Of a stretch of 64,000 bases of DNA, positions 35,921 through 44,162 are shown piece by piece. The DNA comes from Streptosporangiaceae bacterium (GTDB lineage: Bacteria > Actinomycetota > Actinomycetes > Streptosporangiales > Streptosporangiaceae): NCBI GenBank assembly GCA_025934635.1, contig JAICWX010000005.1, positions 3,672 through 67,671 of the forward strand, in the 5' to 3' direction. The position numbers and the translations under genes are program-made. The notes beneath the pieces are model-generated. The model worked only from the letters and a program-made list of their open reading frames with translations, made no database searches and was not told where the DNA came from. Position 1 is the stretch's first letter, and each line of letters begins with the position of its first letter.

Positions 35921-37441
35921 ATGACGTCCGGTGCCAGGCGGCTCGAGCTCCGCGACATCGCCAAGCGGTTCGGCGGCGTGCACGCGCTGCGCGGCGCGAA
36001 CTTCTCGGTCGCCCTGGACACCGGCGTCATCCACGGCCTGCTGGGGGAGAACGGCTCGGGCAAGTCCACGCTGCTCGGCGTGCTGTCCGGGCAGCTCCGC
36101 CCGGACGCGGGCAGCATCACCTTCGACGGCGAGCCGGTCACGTTCCCGAGCCCGGTCGAGGCGCTCGAGCACGGGATCGCGATGGTCGCTCAGGAGACCG
36201 CGGTGCTGCCTGATCTTTCGGTCGCCGAGAACATCATGCTGGGCCGGCGGCAGTCACGCACCCCGTTCGGTATCTCCTGGGGTGACGTGCGGCGGCGGGC
36301 GGCCGAGGTGCTCCGGCGCCTCAACCTGGACTATGACCCGGACACGGTGGTCGGCAAGCTCCGCCCGGACCAGCAGCAGATGGTGGAGATCGCCCGGGTG
36401 CTCGCCACCGACGCCCGGATCCTCATCCTCGACGAGCCCACCAGCTCGCTGACCGATGACCAGGCCGGCGCGCTGTTCACGGTGATCAGGCGGCTGCGGA
36501 CCCAGGGCGTGGCCATCATCTTCGTCTCGCACCGGCTGGACGAGGTGATGGGCCTGGTGGACGAGCTGACCATCCTGCGCGACGGCGTCACCGTGTGCAG
36601 CGCCCCCATCGCCGAGTTCACCCCGGACCGGATCATCGAGGAGATGGTGGGCCGGAACCTGCTCGCGCAGCGCCGCGAGGAGGAGGCCACACCTCGCGTC
36701 GCCGGACGTAACGGATCGCCCGGGCTGCGGGTCCGTGGCCTGACCGTGCCGGGCCGCGTGCACGGCGTCGACCTGGACGTGCACCCCGGCGAGATCGTCG
36801 GCCTGGCCGGCCTCGTCGGAGCAGGTCGATCTGAAATGCTCGAGGCGATCTTCGGCGCGGCCCCCCGCAGCGAGGGCACCGTCGAGATGTTCGGCCAGGC
36901 CGTCGGCGGCCCCGACCCGCGCTCGGCGATCGCCGCCGGGCTCGGCTACCTGCCGCCGGACCGCAAGACGGCCGGGCTCATCCTCAGCATGACCGTCCGG
37001 CAGAACCTCACCATGGTCAGCACCCTCGGCCAGCTCAGGATCAGCACCCCCCGGGCCGGGCCGGAGAACGCGGTGATGGACCGCGCGGTCACCTCCATGC
37101 ACCTGCGCGCCGCCTCGCCGAACGCGGCGGCCGGCACCCTGTCCGGCGGGAACCAGCAGAAGGTGGCGCTGGGCAAGTGGCTGGCCCGCCAGCCCAAGTG
37201 CCTGCTGCTGGACGAGCCCACCCGCGGCGTGGACGCGGCGGCCAAGGAGGAGATCCACCGCATCTTGCGGGAATCGACGGCGTCCGGGCTGGCCATGCTG
37301 GTCTCGTCGTCCGAATACGACGAGCTCCTCGGGCTCTGCGACCGGATCCTGGTCGCGTTCCGCGGCCGCCTGGTCGCGTCCCTGTCCGCCGGCCAGGCCG
37401 ATCAGGCCACGATCGCGCGCTTCGCGGGAGGCTACTCATGA
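35921..37441 (+). CDS. ABC importer ATP-binding protein with two ATPase domains (RbsA type)
   Basis: 506 aa from ATG 35921. The first domain has Walker A GLLGENGSGKSTLLGVLSG near residue 45 and Walker B ILILDEPTSSLTDDQA near 170. The second domain begins near 265 (LRVRGLTVPGRVHGVDLDV) with the degenerate P-loop GLAGLVGAGRSEMLEAIFG typical of RbsA, signature LSGGNQQKVALGKWLARQPK and LLLDEPTRGVDAAAKEEI. It drives uptake through the permease encoded next, whose ATG overlaps its TGA. Confidence 0.93.
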   Translation: MTSGARRLELRDIAKRFGGVHALRGANFSVALDTGVIHGLLGENGSGKSTLLGVLSGQLRPDAGSITFDGEPVTFPSPVEALEHGIAMVAQETAVLPDLSVAENIMLGRRQSRTPFGISWGDVRRRAAEVLRRLNLDYDPDTVVGKLRPDQQQMVEIARVLATDARILILDEPTSSLTDDQAGALFTVIRRLRTQGVAIIFVSHRLDEVMGLVDELTILRDGVTVCSAPIAEFTPDRIIEEMVGRNLLAQRREEEATPRVAGRNGSPGLRVRGLTVPGRVHGVDLDVHPGEIVGLAGLVGAGRSEMLEAIFGAAPRSEGTVEMFGQAVGGPDPRSAIAAGLGYLPPDRKTAGLILSMTVRQNLTMVSTLGQLRISTPRAGPENAVMDRAVTSMHLRAASPNAAAGTLSGGNQQKVALGKWLARQPKCLLLDEPTRGVDAAAKEEIHRILRESTASGLAMLVSSSEYDELLGLCDRILVAFRGRLVASLSAGQADQATIARFAGGYS

Positions 37442-38487
37442 CAAGCGGCCAGCTGCTCGGCAAAGCCTGGCGGGGCACCCGCCTGTTCCGGCCGATCCTC
37501 GCCCTGACGATCCTCCTTTTCGTCATTTTGACGACTACTCAGAGCGGCTTCCTGACCAGCCAGAACATCCAGAATCTGTTCACCGGCGTATCGGCGCTGT
37601 GGATCATCAGCCTGGGCATGACGTTCGTCCTGATCACCGCCGGGGCCGACCTGTCGGTCAGCGCGATCGCCGCCCTCTGCGGCATATTCATGGCGAAAGT
37701 GATATCGGGCGGGGTACCCGGCTGGCCGGCCGTACTGCTCACCCTGATCTTCGGGTCGGTGCTCGGCGCGATCGTCAACGGCGGGCTTATCGGCCGGTTC
37801 CGGCTGTCGTTCTTCGTGGTGACGCTGGCCTCGATGACCGGCCTGACCGGCGCGGTGAACCTGTGGTCGGGCACCCAGTCGTTCACCGTGAACTCGCCGG
37901 TCGCCCTGGACATCGGCGTCAACGCCATCCTCGGCGTGCCCGCGCCGATCTGGATCATGGTCATCGCGTTCGGGCTCAGCCTGTGGCTGCAGCGCTGGAC
38001 CTACTTCGGCCGGGACGTCTACGCGGTCGGCGGCAGCCTCAAGGCGGCCCGGCTGTCCGGCGTCAGGACCACCCGCACGCTGATCGTCGTGTACGGGATC
38101 TCCGCCTTCGCCGCCGCCATCGCCGGGATCATCACGGTCGGCCGGATCGGCGTGGCCGCCCCCAACGTCGACGCCAACCTGCCGCTGCAGGCGATCGCGG
38201 CCGTCCTGCTCGGCGGGACCAGCCTGGTCGGCGGCTCCGGCGGCGTCGGCGGCACCGTCCTGGGCGTGATCTTCCTCGGCATGCTGCAGAACGGGCTCTC
38301 CATCGCCGGCGTGCCGAGCTTCTGGCAGCAGGTGGTGACCGGGATCATCCTGGTCCTGGCCGTCCTCGGCGACCACCTCGGGATCATCGGCGACCGCCTG
38401 CGCCGCCGCCGCCGGGCCGGCGGCGAGCCCGCTGCCGCCGAAGCCGAAAAACCGGAGATACTGCCCTCAACCGCACCCGAAAGGTAA
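37438..38487 (+). CDS. ABC importer permease (RbsC type)
   Basis: 349 aa from ATG 37438, overlapping the ATPase stop by 4 bases. About nine to ten membrane helices are visible, with the family motifs LGMTFVLITAGADLSVSAIA, VNGGLIGRFRLSFFVVTLAS, GRDVYAVGGSLKAARLSGVR (the cytosolic ATPase-contact loop) and LGGTSLVGGSGGVGGTVLG. The C-terminus is a charged tail of about 35 residues rich in Arg, Ala and Glu. It forms the membrane channel for the substrate delivered by the lipoprotein at 34819. Confidence 0.93.
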   Translation: MTSGQLLGKAWRGTRLFRPILALTILLFVILTTTQSGFLTSQNIQNLFTGVSALWIISLGMTFVLITAGADLSVSAIAALCGIFMAKVISGGVPGWPAVLLTLIFGSVLGAIVNGGLIGRFRLSFFVVTLASMTGLTGAVNLWSGTQSFTVNSPVALDIGVNAILGVPAPIWIMVIAFGLSLWLQRWTYFGRDVYAVGGSLKAARLSGVRTTRTLIVVYGISAFAAAIAGIITVGRIGVAAPNVDANLPLQAIAAVLLGGTSLVGGSGGVGGTVLGVIFLGMLQNGLSIAGVPSFWQQVVTGIILVLAVLGDHLGIIGDRLRRRRRAGGEPAAAEAEKPEILPSTAPER

Positions 38488-38491
38488 CGGC

Positions 38492-39313
38492 ATGGCCGAG
38501 ATCGTCGCCGCGGTGGGCGTACCGCATACGCCCGCCTTCCCGGGACTCGTCGCCCGTGAGGGGCCCGACAGCGAGACCGCCCAGCTGTACGGGCAGATCA
38601 GGTCGCACGTAGCGGACGCCGACGTGCTGGTGATGTTCGACTCCGACCACCTGAACACGTTCTTCTTCGATAACCTCCCGTCGCTGTCCGTGCCCATCGC
38701 CGAATCAGCCACCGGCACCAACGACGGCACCCCCGGCATGAACAACCGGACCGTGCCGCTGGCCGCCGAGCTCGGCGCCGCGGTGCTGGCCGGCCTGACC
38801 GACAAGGGCTACTACCCCGCCCGCAACGCCAGGCTGTCGATGGACCACTCGGTCATGGTCCCGCTGCATTTCCTCGACCCGGCCGAGCGGATGACGCTGC
38901 TGCCCATCTACCTCAACGGGCTTACCTCGCCACTCCCTACCGCTAACAGCTGCCAAGCCCTCGGGAGCGACGTGCGGGCCGTCGTCGAGGCCTGGGACAG
39001 CCCGCTGAAGGTGGCGCTGGTGGCCAGCGGCAGCTTCTCCCTGGAGGTCGGCGGCCCGCGTATCGCCGACCACGCGATCGCCGGCGTGCCCGACGTCGAA
39101 TGGGTCAGGCACGTCAGCCAGCGGCTCAAGAAGGGGCAGGCCGCCGAACTGGTAGCCGAGGCCACCACCGACCGGATGCGCGCGGCCGGCAACGTCGGCG
39201 GCGAGCTGCTGAACTGGATCGCGCTGCTGGGCGCGGTCGGCGACCGCCCGGTCGAGGTGCTGGAACAGCAGGCGCACCTCGGCCATTCGTACGCCGCGTG
39301 GACCTGGAGCTGA
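38492..39313 (+). CDS. ligB: Class III extradiol ring-cleavage dioxygenase, LigB-type catalytic subunit
   Basis: 273 aa from ATG 38492, 4 bases after the permease stop. AAVGVPHTPAFPGLVARE carries the first metal His; VLVMFDSDHLNTFFFDNLP carries the second His; NRTVPLAAELGAAVL and the active-site His region SMDHSVMVPLHFLDP follow; the Glu ligand is probably in NVGGELLNWIALL near the end. Class III enzymes open catechol-type rings with non-haem iron(II). The paired small subunit is encoded immediately downstream, as in protocatechuate 4,5-dioxygenase. The exact ring substrate (protocatechuate-like or another) cannot be read from the sequence. Confidence 0.82.
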   Translation: MAEIVAAVGVPHTPAFPGLVAREGPDSETAQLYGQIRSHVADADVLVMFDSDHLNTFFFDNLPSLSVPIAESATGTNDGTPGMNNRTVPLAAELGAAVLAGLTDKGYYPARNARLSMDHSVMVPLHFLDPAERMTLLPIYLNGLTSPLPTANSCQALGSDVRAVVEAWDSPLKVALVASGSFSLEVGGPRIADHAIAGVPDVEWVRHVSQRLKKGQAAELVAEATTDRMRAAGNVGGELLNWIALLGAVGDRPVEVLEQQAHLGHSYAAWTWS

Positions 39314-39314
39314 G

Positions 39315-39599
39315 ATGGGCGCCTACGAGATCGACCTGTTCAACCACAACCTGTCGGTCGACCCGGAGTTCCGGGCCGGGATCCTGGGCGGAGACGAAGA
39401 GACCTGGTCGTCAATCGAACTCACCCCGGACGAGCGCACGGCACTGGAGAACGTCGACGTCGCGTGGCTGTACGCGCACGGCGCGAACGACTTCCTGCTG
39501 CACAACCTGTTCCGGTTCGGCGTCGGCGGGGTGACGATCGAGCACTACGTGCGGGGCATCAAGGCCCACCTTGCCCCGCCCCCTACCGAGCGCGGCTGA
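39315..39599 (+). CDS. ligA: LigA-type small subunit of extradiol dioxygenase
   Basis: 94 aa from ATG 39315, one base after the ligB-like stop. IDLFNHNLSVDPEFRAGILG, ELTPDERTALENVDVAWLYA and HGANDFLLHNLFRF are typical of the helical LigA subunit, which caps the active site of LigB. The usual natural order in many bacteria is ligA then ligB; here it is reversed. The last 17 bases overlap the 3' end of the convergent IclR gene. Confidence 0.82.
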   Translation: MGAYEIDLFNHNLSVDPEFRAGILGGDEETWSSIELTPDERTALENVDVAWLYAHGANDFLLHNLFRFGVGGVTIEHYVRGIKAHLAPPPTERG

Positions 39600-40332
39600 T
39601 GATATCCGAGCGGATGCCCTCCACCGTGTCGGTCAGCGCCGGGAGCACGTCGGCCACCTTGCCCCGGTTGAACCGCACCGTCGGCGCCGAGAGCGTCACC
39701 GCGGCGATGGCGGAACCATCCATCCCGCGCACGGCCATGCCGACCGCGACCACGCCGCGCTCGCTTTCCTGGACGTTGGTGCCGAACCCCTGCCGCCGGA
39801 CCGCCGCCAGCGTCCGCTTCAGCGTGCCCAGGTCGTCGTCGGCCAGCCCCGGGTGCAGCAGGGCCACCTCCTCGAACGGCAGATCGGCCAGCAGCACCTT
39901 GCCGCCCGAGGTCAGCCGCGCGGCCAGCCGGACGCCCACCCGGCTGCCCACCCGCAGCGCCTTCTTCGACTCGATCGAGTCGATGAACTGGACGTCCGCG
40001 CCGACCCGGATCATCAGGTTGGACGTCTCGCCGGCCTTCTCGGTCAGCCGGACCAGGTGCGGCCGGGCGATGCCGAGCAGCGCGGTCGCGGCGTTGGGGC
40101 CGCCGCCCAGGTCGGCGAACGCGCTGCCGGCCCGGTACGTGCGGTCGCGGGCCTGCTCGACGAAGCCGCGGAACCTGAGCATGGAGATGAGCCGGTGCGC
40201 GGTGGACCTGGCCACGCCGAGCTCGGCCGCCGCCTCGCTCACCCGCAGCACGCCATCGCGCTTCAGGATCAGCAGCAGCTGCAGCGCGTAGTCGACGGAC
40301 TGAATGGGATAAGGCGGGGCGTGATTCTCCAT
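39583..40332 (-). CDS. IclR-family transcriptional regulator
   Basis: 249 aa from ATG 40332. N-terminal winged HTH: YPIQSVDYALQLLLILKRDG, LRVSEAAAELGVARSTAHRL and ISMLRFRGFVEQARDRTYRA. The effector-binding domain follows with ARPHLVRLTEKAGETSNLMI, VRVGADVQFIDSIESKKALR, GGKVLLADLPFEEV and SAIAAVTLSAPTVRFNRG. IclR proteins commonly regulate aromatic degradation (PcaR, PobR and others) in response to a pathway acid. It lies between the two arms of the catabolic region, divergent from the gentisate arm and convergent on the LigAB arm, so it is the obvious local controller. Confidence 0.9.
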   Translation of the reverse strand: MENHAPPYPIQSVDYALQLLLILKRDGVLRVSEAAAELGVARSTAHRLISMLRFRGFVEQARDRTYRAGSAFADLGGGPNAATALLGIARPHLVRLTEKAGETSNLMIRVGADVQFIDSIESKKALRVGSRVGVRLAARLTSGGKVLLADLPFEEVALLHPGLADDDLGTLKRTLAAVRRQGFGTNVQESERGVVAVGMAVRGMDGSAIAAVTLSAPTVRFNRGKVADVLPALTDTVEGIRSDIISRAR

Positions 40333-40350
40333 TACAGAACTATAACTGTA
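40333..40350. promoter_or_regulatory. Inverted repeat, candidate IclR operator
   Basis: TACAG-N8-CTGTA is a perfect 5-bp-arm inverted repeat directly against the IclR start codon, with a further AACTGT half site at 40351-40356. It lies 33 bases before the divergent hydroxylase GTG 40383. The AT-rich sequence stands out from its surroundings. Role inferred from position and symmetry. Confidence 0.55.
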
Positions 40351-40391
40351 AACTGTTCCGCTCTGCGCTATACCGGCCTAGCGTGAACGCC

Positions 40392-41588
40392 ATGCCATCA
40401 GACGTACTTCCCGAGACGCTGGTCGTCGGCGGCGGCATCGGGGGGCTCTCGGCCGCGCTGTGCCTCGCGCTCCGGGGCGGCGCCGTCACCCTGGTCGAGC
40501 GCTCCAAGAGCTTCGCCGAGGTGGGCGCCGGCATCCAGCTGGCCCCCAACGCGACCCGTATCCTCGCCCGGCTCGGCGTGCTCGAGAAGATCGTTCCGCT
40601 CGCGGTCCGGCCGCGGCGGCTGGTGCTGGCCGATGCGATCAGCTCCAAAGAGCTCACCTCGCTCGACCTGACCGACTTCCCGGCCCGCTACGGCGCGCCC
40701 TATCTCGTCCTGCACCGCAACGACCTGCTCAGCGCGCTCCTCGAGGGCTGCGAGCAGGCCGGCGTCCGACTGCACACCGATGCCCATGTCACGCGGCTGG
40801 AAGATACCGGCGACGGCGTGACGGCCACCTGCGCCGACGGCCGCGAGTTCACCGCCGGGATCGCCGTCGGCGCGGATGGCCTCCATTCGCGCCTCCGTAA
40901 GCTCTTCGCCGACGACGAGCCGGTCATCTCGGGTTTCGTGGCCTACCGCGGCGCGGTCCCGATGGAGCAGGTGGAACGGCACGCCGACCTGCGCGACGTG
41001 GTGGCCTGGCTCGGGCCCGGCCTGCACCTGGTGCAGTACCCGCTGCGCTCGGGCCGGATGTACAACCAGGTGGCGGTGTTCCGCAGCCCGTCATTCCTGC
41101 ACGGGGACCCCGACTACGGCAACCCGCAGGAGCTGAAGGAAGCCTTCGCCGGCTGCGGCGAGCACGTCCGGGAGTCGCTGGGCACGCTCAGCATCGACAA
41201 CCGCTGGCCGATGCTCGACCGGCCGCCGATAGCGGGCTGGGCCTACGGCCGGCTGGCCCTGCTCGGCGACGCCGCCCACCCCATGCTGCAGTACCTGGCC
41301 CAGGGGGCCTGCCAGGCCCTGGAGGATGCCGACGCGCTGGCCGAGGCGCTGGCCGCGGCGGGCAACGCCGGACGCCCGGCCGCCGAGGGACTGACCGCGT
41401 ACGCGGCCCGCCGCGCCCCGCGCGCGAACCGCGTCCAGCGCACGGCCAGGACCTGGGGCGAGATCTGGCACGTGGACGGCGTGGCCAAGCTGATCAGGGA
41501 CGAGCTGCTGATCGACCGGGACGTGGCCGACCATAAACATGTGGCGTGGCTTTACGATGAGGCCCCGCCGGAAAGGAGCACGTCATGA
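40392..41588 (+). CDS. 3-hydroxybenzoate 6-hydroxylase (FAD monooxygenase)
   Basis: 398 aa from ATG 40392 (GTG 40383 is possible). FAD motif ETLVVGGGIGGLSAALCLAL, then EVGAGIQLAPNATRILARLG, the DG motif GADGLHSRLRKLFADDEPV and the GD motif LALLGDAAHPMLQYLAQGAC. Compared from memory with the Rhodococcus jostii enzyme it matches to the very end (RRAPRANRVQRTARTWGEIW), which is not shared by salicylate hydroxylases in general. Reaction: 3-hydroxybenzoate + NADH + O2 to gentisate. It heads the gentisate arm; its stop overlaps the start of gentisate dioxygenase (ATGA). Likely under the adjacent IclR regulator. Confidence 0.85.
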   Translation: MPSDVLPETLVVGGGIGGLSAALCLALRGGAVTLVERSKSFAEVGAGIQLAPNATRILARLGVLEKIVPLAVRPRRLVLADAISSKELTSLDLTDFPARYGAPYLVLHRNDLLSALLEGCEQAGVRLHTDAHVTRLEDTGDGVTATCADGREFTAGIAVGADGLHSRLRKLFADDEPVISGFVAYRGAVPMEQVERHADLRDVVAWLGPGLHLVQYPLRSGRMYNQVAVFRSPSFLHGDPDYGNPQELKEAFAGCGEHVRESLGTLSIDNRWPMLDRPPIAGWAYGRLALLGDAAHPMLQYLAQGACQALEDADALAEALAAAGNAGRPAAEGLTAYAARRAPRANRVQRTARTWGEIWHVDGVAKLIRDELLIDRDVADHKHVAWLYDEAPPERSTS

Positions 41589-42655
41589 CCGACGTGATTG
41601 ACGAGGGCGCGCTGCGGCAGCTCTACGACGACTTCGCCGCGGCCGACCTGAAGCCGCTGTGGACCGAGATCGGCAACCTCCAGCCCGAGTTCCCCCAGCC
41701 CGACGCGCTCCCGCACCGCTGGGCCTGGGCCGACCTGCTCCCGCTGGCCGAACGGGCCGGGGACCTGGTGCCGGTCGGCCGCGGCGGCGAGCGCCGGGCC
41801 ATCGCGCTGGCCAACCCGGGGCTCGGCGGCCAGCCGTTCGCCACCCCCACGCTGTGGGCCGCCATCCAGTACCTCGGGGCCGGCGAGGTGGCGCCGTCGC
41901 ACCGGCACGCGCAGGGCGCGTTCCGGTTCGTCGTCCGCGGCGAGGCGGTCTGGACCGTGGTGAACGGCGACCCGGTGCAGATGCGGGCGGGCGACCTGCT
42001 GCTCACCCCGTCGTGGCACTGGCACGGCCACCACCACGTCGGGGACGAGCCGATGGCCTGGCTCGACGGCCTGGACATCCCGCTGATCAAGAAGCTGGAC
42101 GCCAGCTTCTTCGAGTTCGGCGACGACGGCATCGAGGACAAGGCGACCCCGGACAAGTCCCGCTCGGAGCGGCTGTGGGCGCATGCGGGCCGCCGGCCGC
42201 TGTCGGCGCTGGAAAACCTGCCCAACTCCCCGCTGATGGCCTACCGCTGGGCCGACACCGACGCGGCGCTGGCCGCCCAGCTCGAGCTGGAGGACGAGGG
42301 CTACCCCGGCGTGTACGAGCCCGGGCACGCCGCCCTGCGGTTCACCAACCCGATGACCGGCGGGGACGCGCTGCCCACGCTGCGCACCGAGATGCACCGG
42401 CTGCGGGCCGGGACGACCACCAGCACCCAGCGCAGCACCGGCTCGGCGATCTGGCAGACGTTCCGCGGGCGCGGGGTGGCCGAGCTCGCCGGACAGCGGT
42501 TCGAGCTGGCCGAGGGCGACCTAATCACCGTGCCGGCCTGGGCCCCGCTGCGCTTCACCGCCGACACCCAGCTGGACCTGTTCACCTTCAACGACCACCG
42601 CATCCTCGAGGTCCTGAACCTGGCGCGGGGCGGCACCGAACCGGTCCGCCCGTGA
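41585..42655 (+). CDS. Gentisate 1,2-dioxygenase
   Basis: 356 aa from ATG 41585, the usual length. The double-cupin layout is clear: the metal-binding HxH of the first cupin is in EVAPSHRHAQGAFRFVVRGE, with the third His in LTPSWHWHGHHHVGDEPM; WLDGLDIPLIKKLDASFFE is a family signature. The second cupin (TEMHRLRAGTTTSTQRSTGS, DLITVPAWAPLRF) has lost the metal ligands, as normal in this family. It opens gentisate to maleylpyruvate using iron(II) and oxygen. Coupled by overlapping stops and starts to the hydroxylase before and the isomerase after it. Confidence 0.93.
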   Translation: MTDVIDEGALRQLYDDFAAADLKPLWTEIGNLQPEFPQPDALPHRWAWADLLPLAERAGDLVPVGRGGERRAIALANPGLGGQPFATPTLWAAIQYLGAGEVAPSHRHAQGAFRFVVRGEAVWTVVNGDPVQMRAGDLLLTPSWHWHGHHHVGDEPMAWLDGLDIPLIKKLDASFFEFGDDGIEDKATPDKSRSERLWAHAGRRPLSALENLPNSPLMAYRWADTDAALAAQLELEDEGYPGVYEPGHAALRFTNPMTGGDALPTLRTEMHRLRAGTTTSTQRSTGSAIWQTFRGRGVAELAGQRFELAEGDLITVPAWAPLRFTADTQLDLFTFNDHRILEVLNLARGGTEPVRP

Positions 42656-43428
42656 CCGCGCTGCCCCCCTGGGACACGGTGATCGCCTGGGCCACCCAGG
42701 GCCAGCAGGCCGTCGAACTGGCGGCCAGCCGGCTCGACCCCAGCCAGGTGGCCGAGCCGTCCCGGCTGCCCGGCTGGACCCGCGGGCACGTGCTGTCCCA
42801 CCTGGCCCGCAACGCCGACGCCCTGGTCAACCTGCTCACCTGGGCCCGCACCGGCACCGAGACGCGGATGTACGCGTCCCCCGCCGACCGGGCCGACGGC
42901 ATCGAGGCGGGAGCGTACCGGGCCCTGCCCGAGCAGCTCGCTGACCTCAACGCCGCGGACGAGCGGTTCCTGGTGGCCGCGGCGGCCGTCCCGGCCGACC
43001 GCCGGGAGTTCACGGTCCTGTCCGCGCAGGGCCGCGAGATCCCGGCCAGCGAGGTCCCCTGGCTGCGGGTCCGCGAGGTCTGGCTGCACGTGGTCGACCT
43101 GGACGCCGACTACGACGTGGACGACATGCCCGATGACGTGGCGTGGATGCTGGCCGCGGACGTGGCCGGCTGGATGTCGTCCCGCACCCAGATAACGGCG
43201 GAGCTGCGCGCCGAGGGCCAGCCGGACGCGATCAGGCTCGGCCCCGGCCCCAGCGGCCCCGGCCCCAGCGGCGGCGGCCCCAGCGGCCCCGAACCCAGTG
43301 GCGGCACCGGGGTCGTCGTCGAGGGCACCCCGCAGCGGATCGCCGGCTGGCTGACCGGCCGCGTCCACGGCGTCCACGGGCTCACCGTCGCCACGGACGA
43401 GCTTCCGGACCTGCCGCGCTGGCTCTAA
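42652..43428 (+). CDS. Mycothiol-dependent maleylpyruvate isomerase
   Basis: 258 aa from GTG 42652, overlapping the previous stop (GTGA). The DinB-like N-terminal domain has EPSRLPGWTRGHVLSHLARN with the first zinc His, a Glu further on, and the second zinc His in LRVREVWLHVVDLDADYDVD. The C-terminal domain includes AWMLAADVAGWMSS and GTPQRIAGWLTGRVHG. The insertion GPGPSGPGPSGGGPSG between them (about residues 197-222) is a low-complexity repeat not needed by the fold. It converts maleylpyruvate to fumarylpyruvate with mycothiol, which fits an actinobacterium. The next enzyme, fumarylpyruvate hydrolase, is not encoded nearby. Confidence 0.92.
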   Translation: MTALPPWDTVIAWATQGQQAVELAASRLDPSQVAEPSRLPGWTRGHVLSHLARNADALVNLLTWARTGTETRMYASPADRADGIEAGAYRALPEQLADLNAADERFLVAAAAVPADRREFTVLSAQGREIPASEVPWLRVREVWLHVVDLDADYDVDDMPDDVAWMLAADVAGWMSSRTQITAELRAEGQPDAIRLGPGPSGPGPSGGGPSGPEPSGGTGVVVEGTPQRIAGWLTGRVHGVHGLTVATDELPDLPRWL

Positions 43429-43450
43429 ATCCACCCGAAAAGGAAACGGC

Positions 43451-44155
43451 ATGGAAACCACCGAACAGCTCATCGCGGCGACCGCCCAGGCCAACCAGGC
43501 CCTGGCCGCGAGCGGCCAGTCGGACATGGTGTGGGGCCACGCCTCAATTCGTGACCCGCAAAACCGCGGCGTCTGGATGAAGGCCTCGGGCTGGTCGTTC
43601 GGCGAGGTGACCGGGGACCGGGTAGCGCTGGTCTCGCCCGCGGGGGAGGTGCTGGCGGGCAACGGGCCGCGGCACATCGAGTACCCCATCCACACCGAGG
43701 TGATGCTGGCCCGGCCCGACGTCGGCTGCGTGGTGCACACCCACGCCCCGGCCGCGTGCGCCTTCGCCGCGCTGGACCAGCCGCTGCTCGCGCTGTCCCA
43801 CGACGGGGTCGAGTTCGCCGACCCGCCGATCGGCCGGTTCACCCGCACCGGCGGCCTGATCAGCTCCGCCGACCTCGGCAAAGCCCTGGCCGACGCGATC
43901 GGCGACGGGAACGGCGCCCTCCTCCCGAGGCATGGTCTGGTAACGGTAGGCGCCGATCCCGCCCGGGCCGTCATGCGCGCGGTGCTGCTGGCCCGGGCCT
44001 GCCAGGTCCAGCTCCAGGCGCTGGCGGCCGGGGAGATCAGGACCTGGTCCGACCCGGCCGAGATCGAGAAGAAGAAGGCCGAGGTCTGGCCGGAGTCTCA
44101 GTACAACGCCGGATACGCCTACCTCTGCCGGCTGGCCGCCGCCGCGGCCCTATGA
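43451..44155 (+). CDS. Class II aldolase/adducin family protein, probable aromatic-acid decarboxylase
   Basis: 234 aa from ATG 43451 behind AAAAGGAAAC. DMVWGHASIRDPQNRGVWMK, IEYPIHTEVMLARPDVGCVV and HTHAPAACAFAALDQ carry the Glu/His metal site (second His in LLPRHGLVTVGADPARAV). Class II aldolase-fold proteins in aromatic clusters include 3,4-dihydroxyphthalate decarboxylase (PhtC) and hydroxymethylpyridine dicarboxylate decarboxylases, and the ASGQSDMVWGHAS beginning resembles that group more than sugar aldolases. I infer a decarboxylase feeding one of the ring-cleavage routes. It is 22 bases after the isomerase stop. Confidence 0.72.
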   Translation: METTEQLIAATAQANQALAASGQSDMVWGHASIRDPQNRGVWMKASGWSFGEVTGDRVALVSPAGEVLAGNGPRHIEYPIHTEVMLARPDVGCVVHTHAPAACAFAALDQPLLALSHDGVEFADPPIGRFTRTGGLISSADLGKALADAIGDGNGALLPRHGLVTVGADPARAVMRAVLLARACQVQLQALAAGEIRTWSDPAEIEKKKAEVWPESQYNAGYAYLCRLAAAAAL

Positions 44156-44162
44156 TCCGCCC

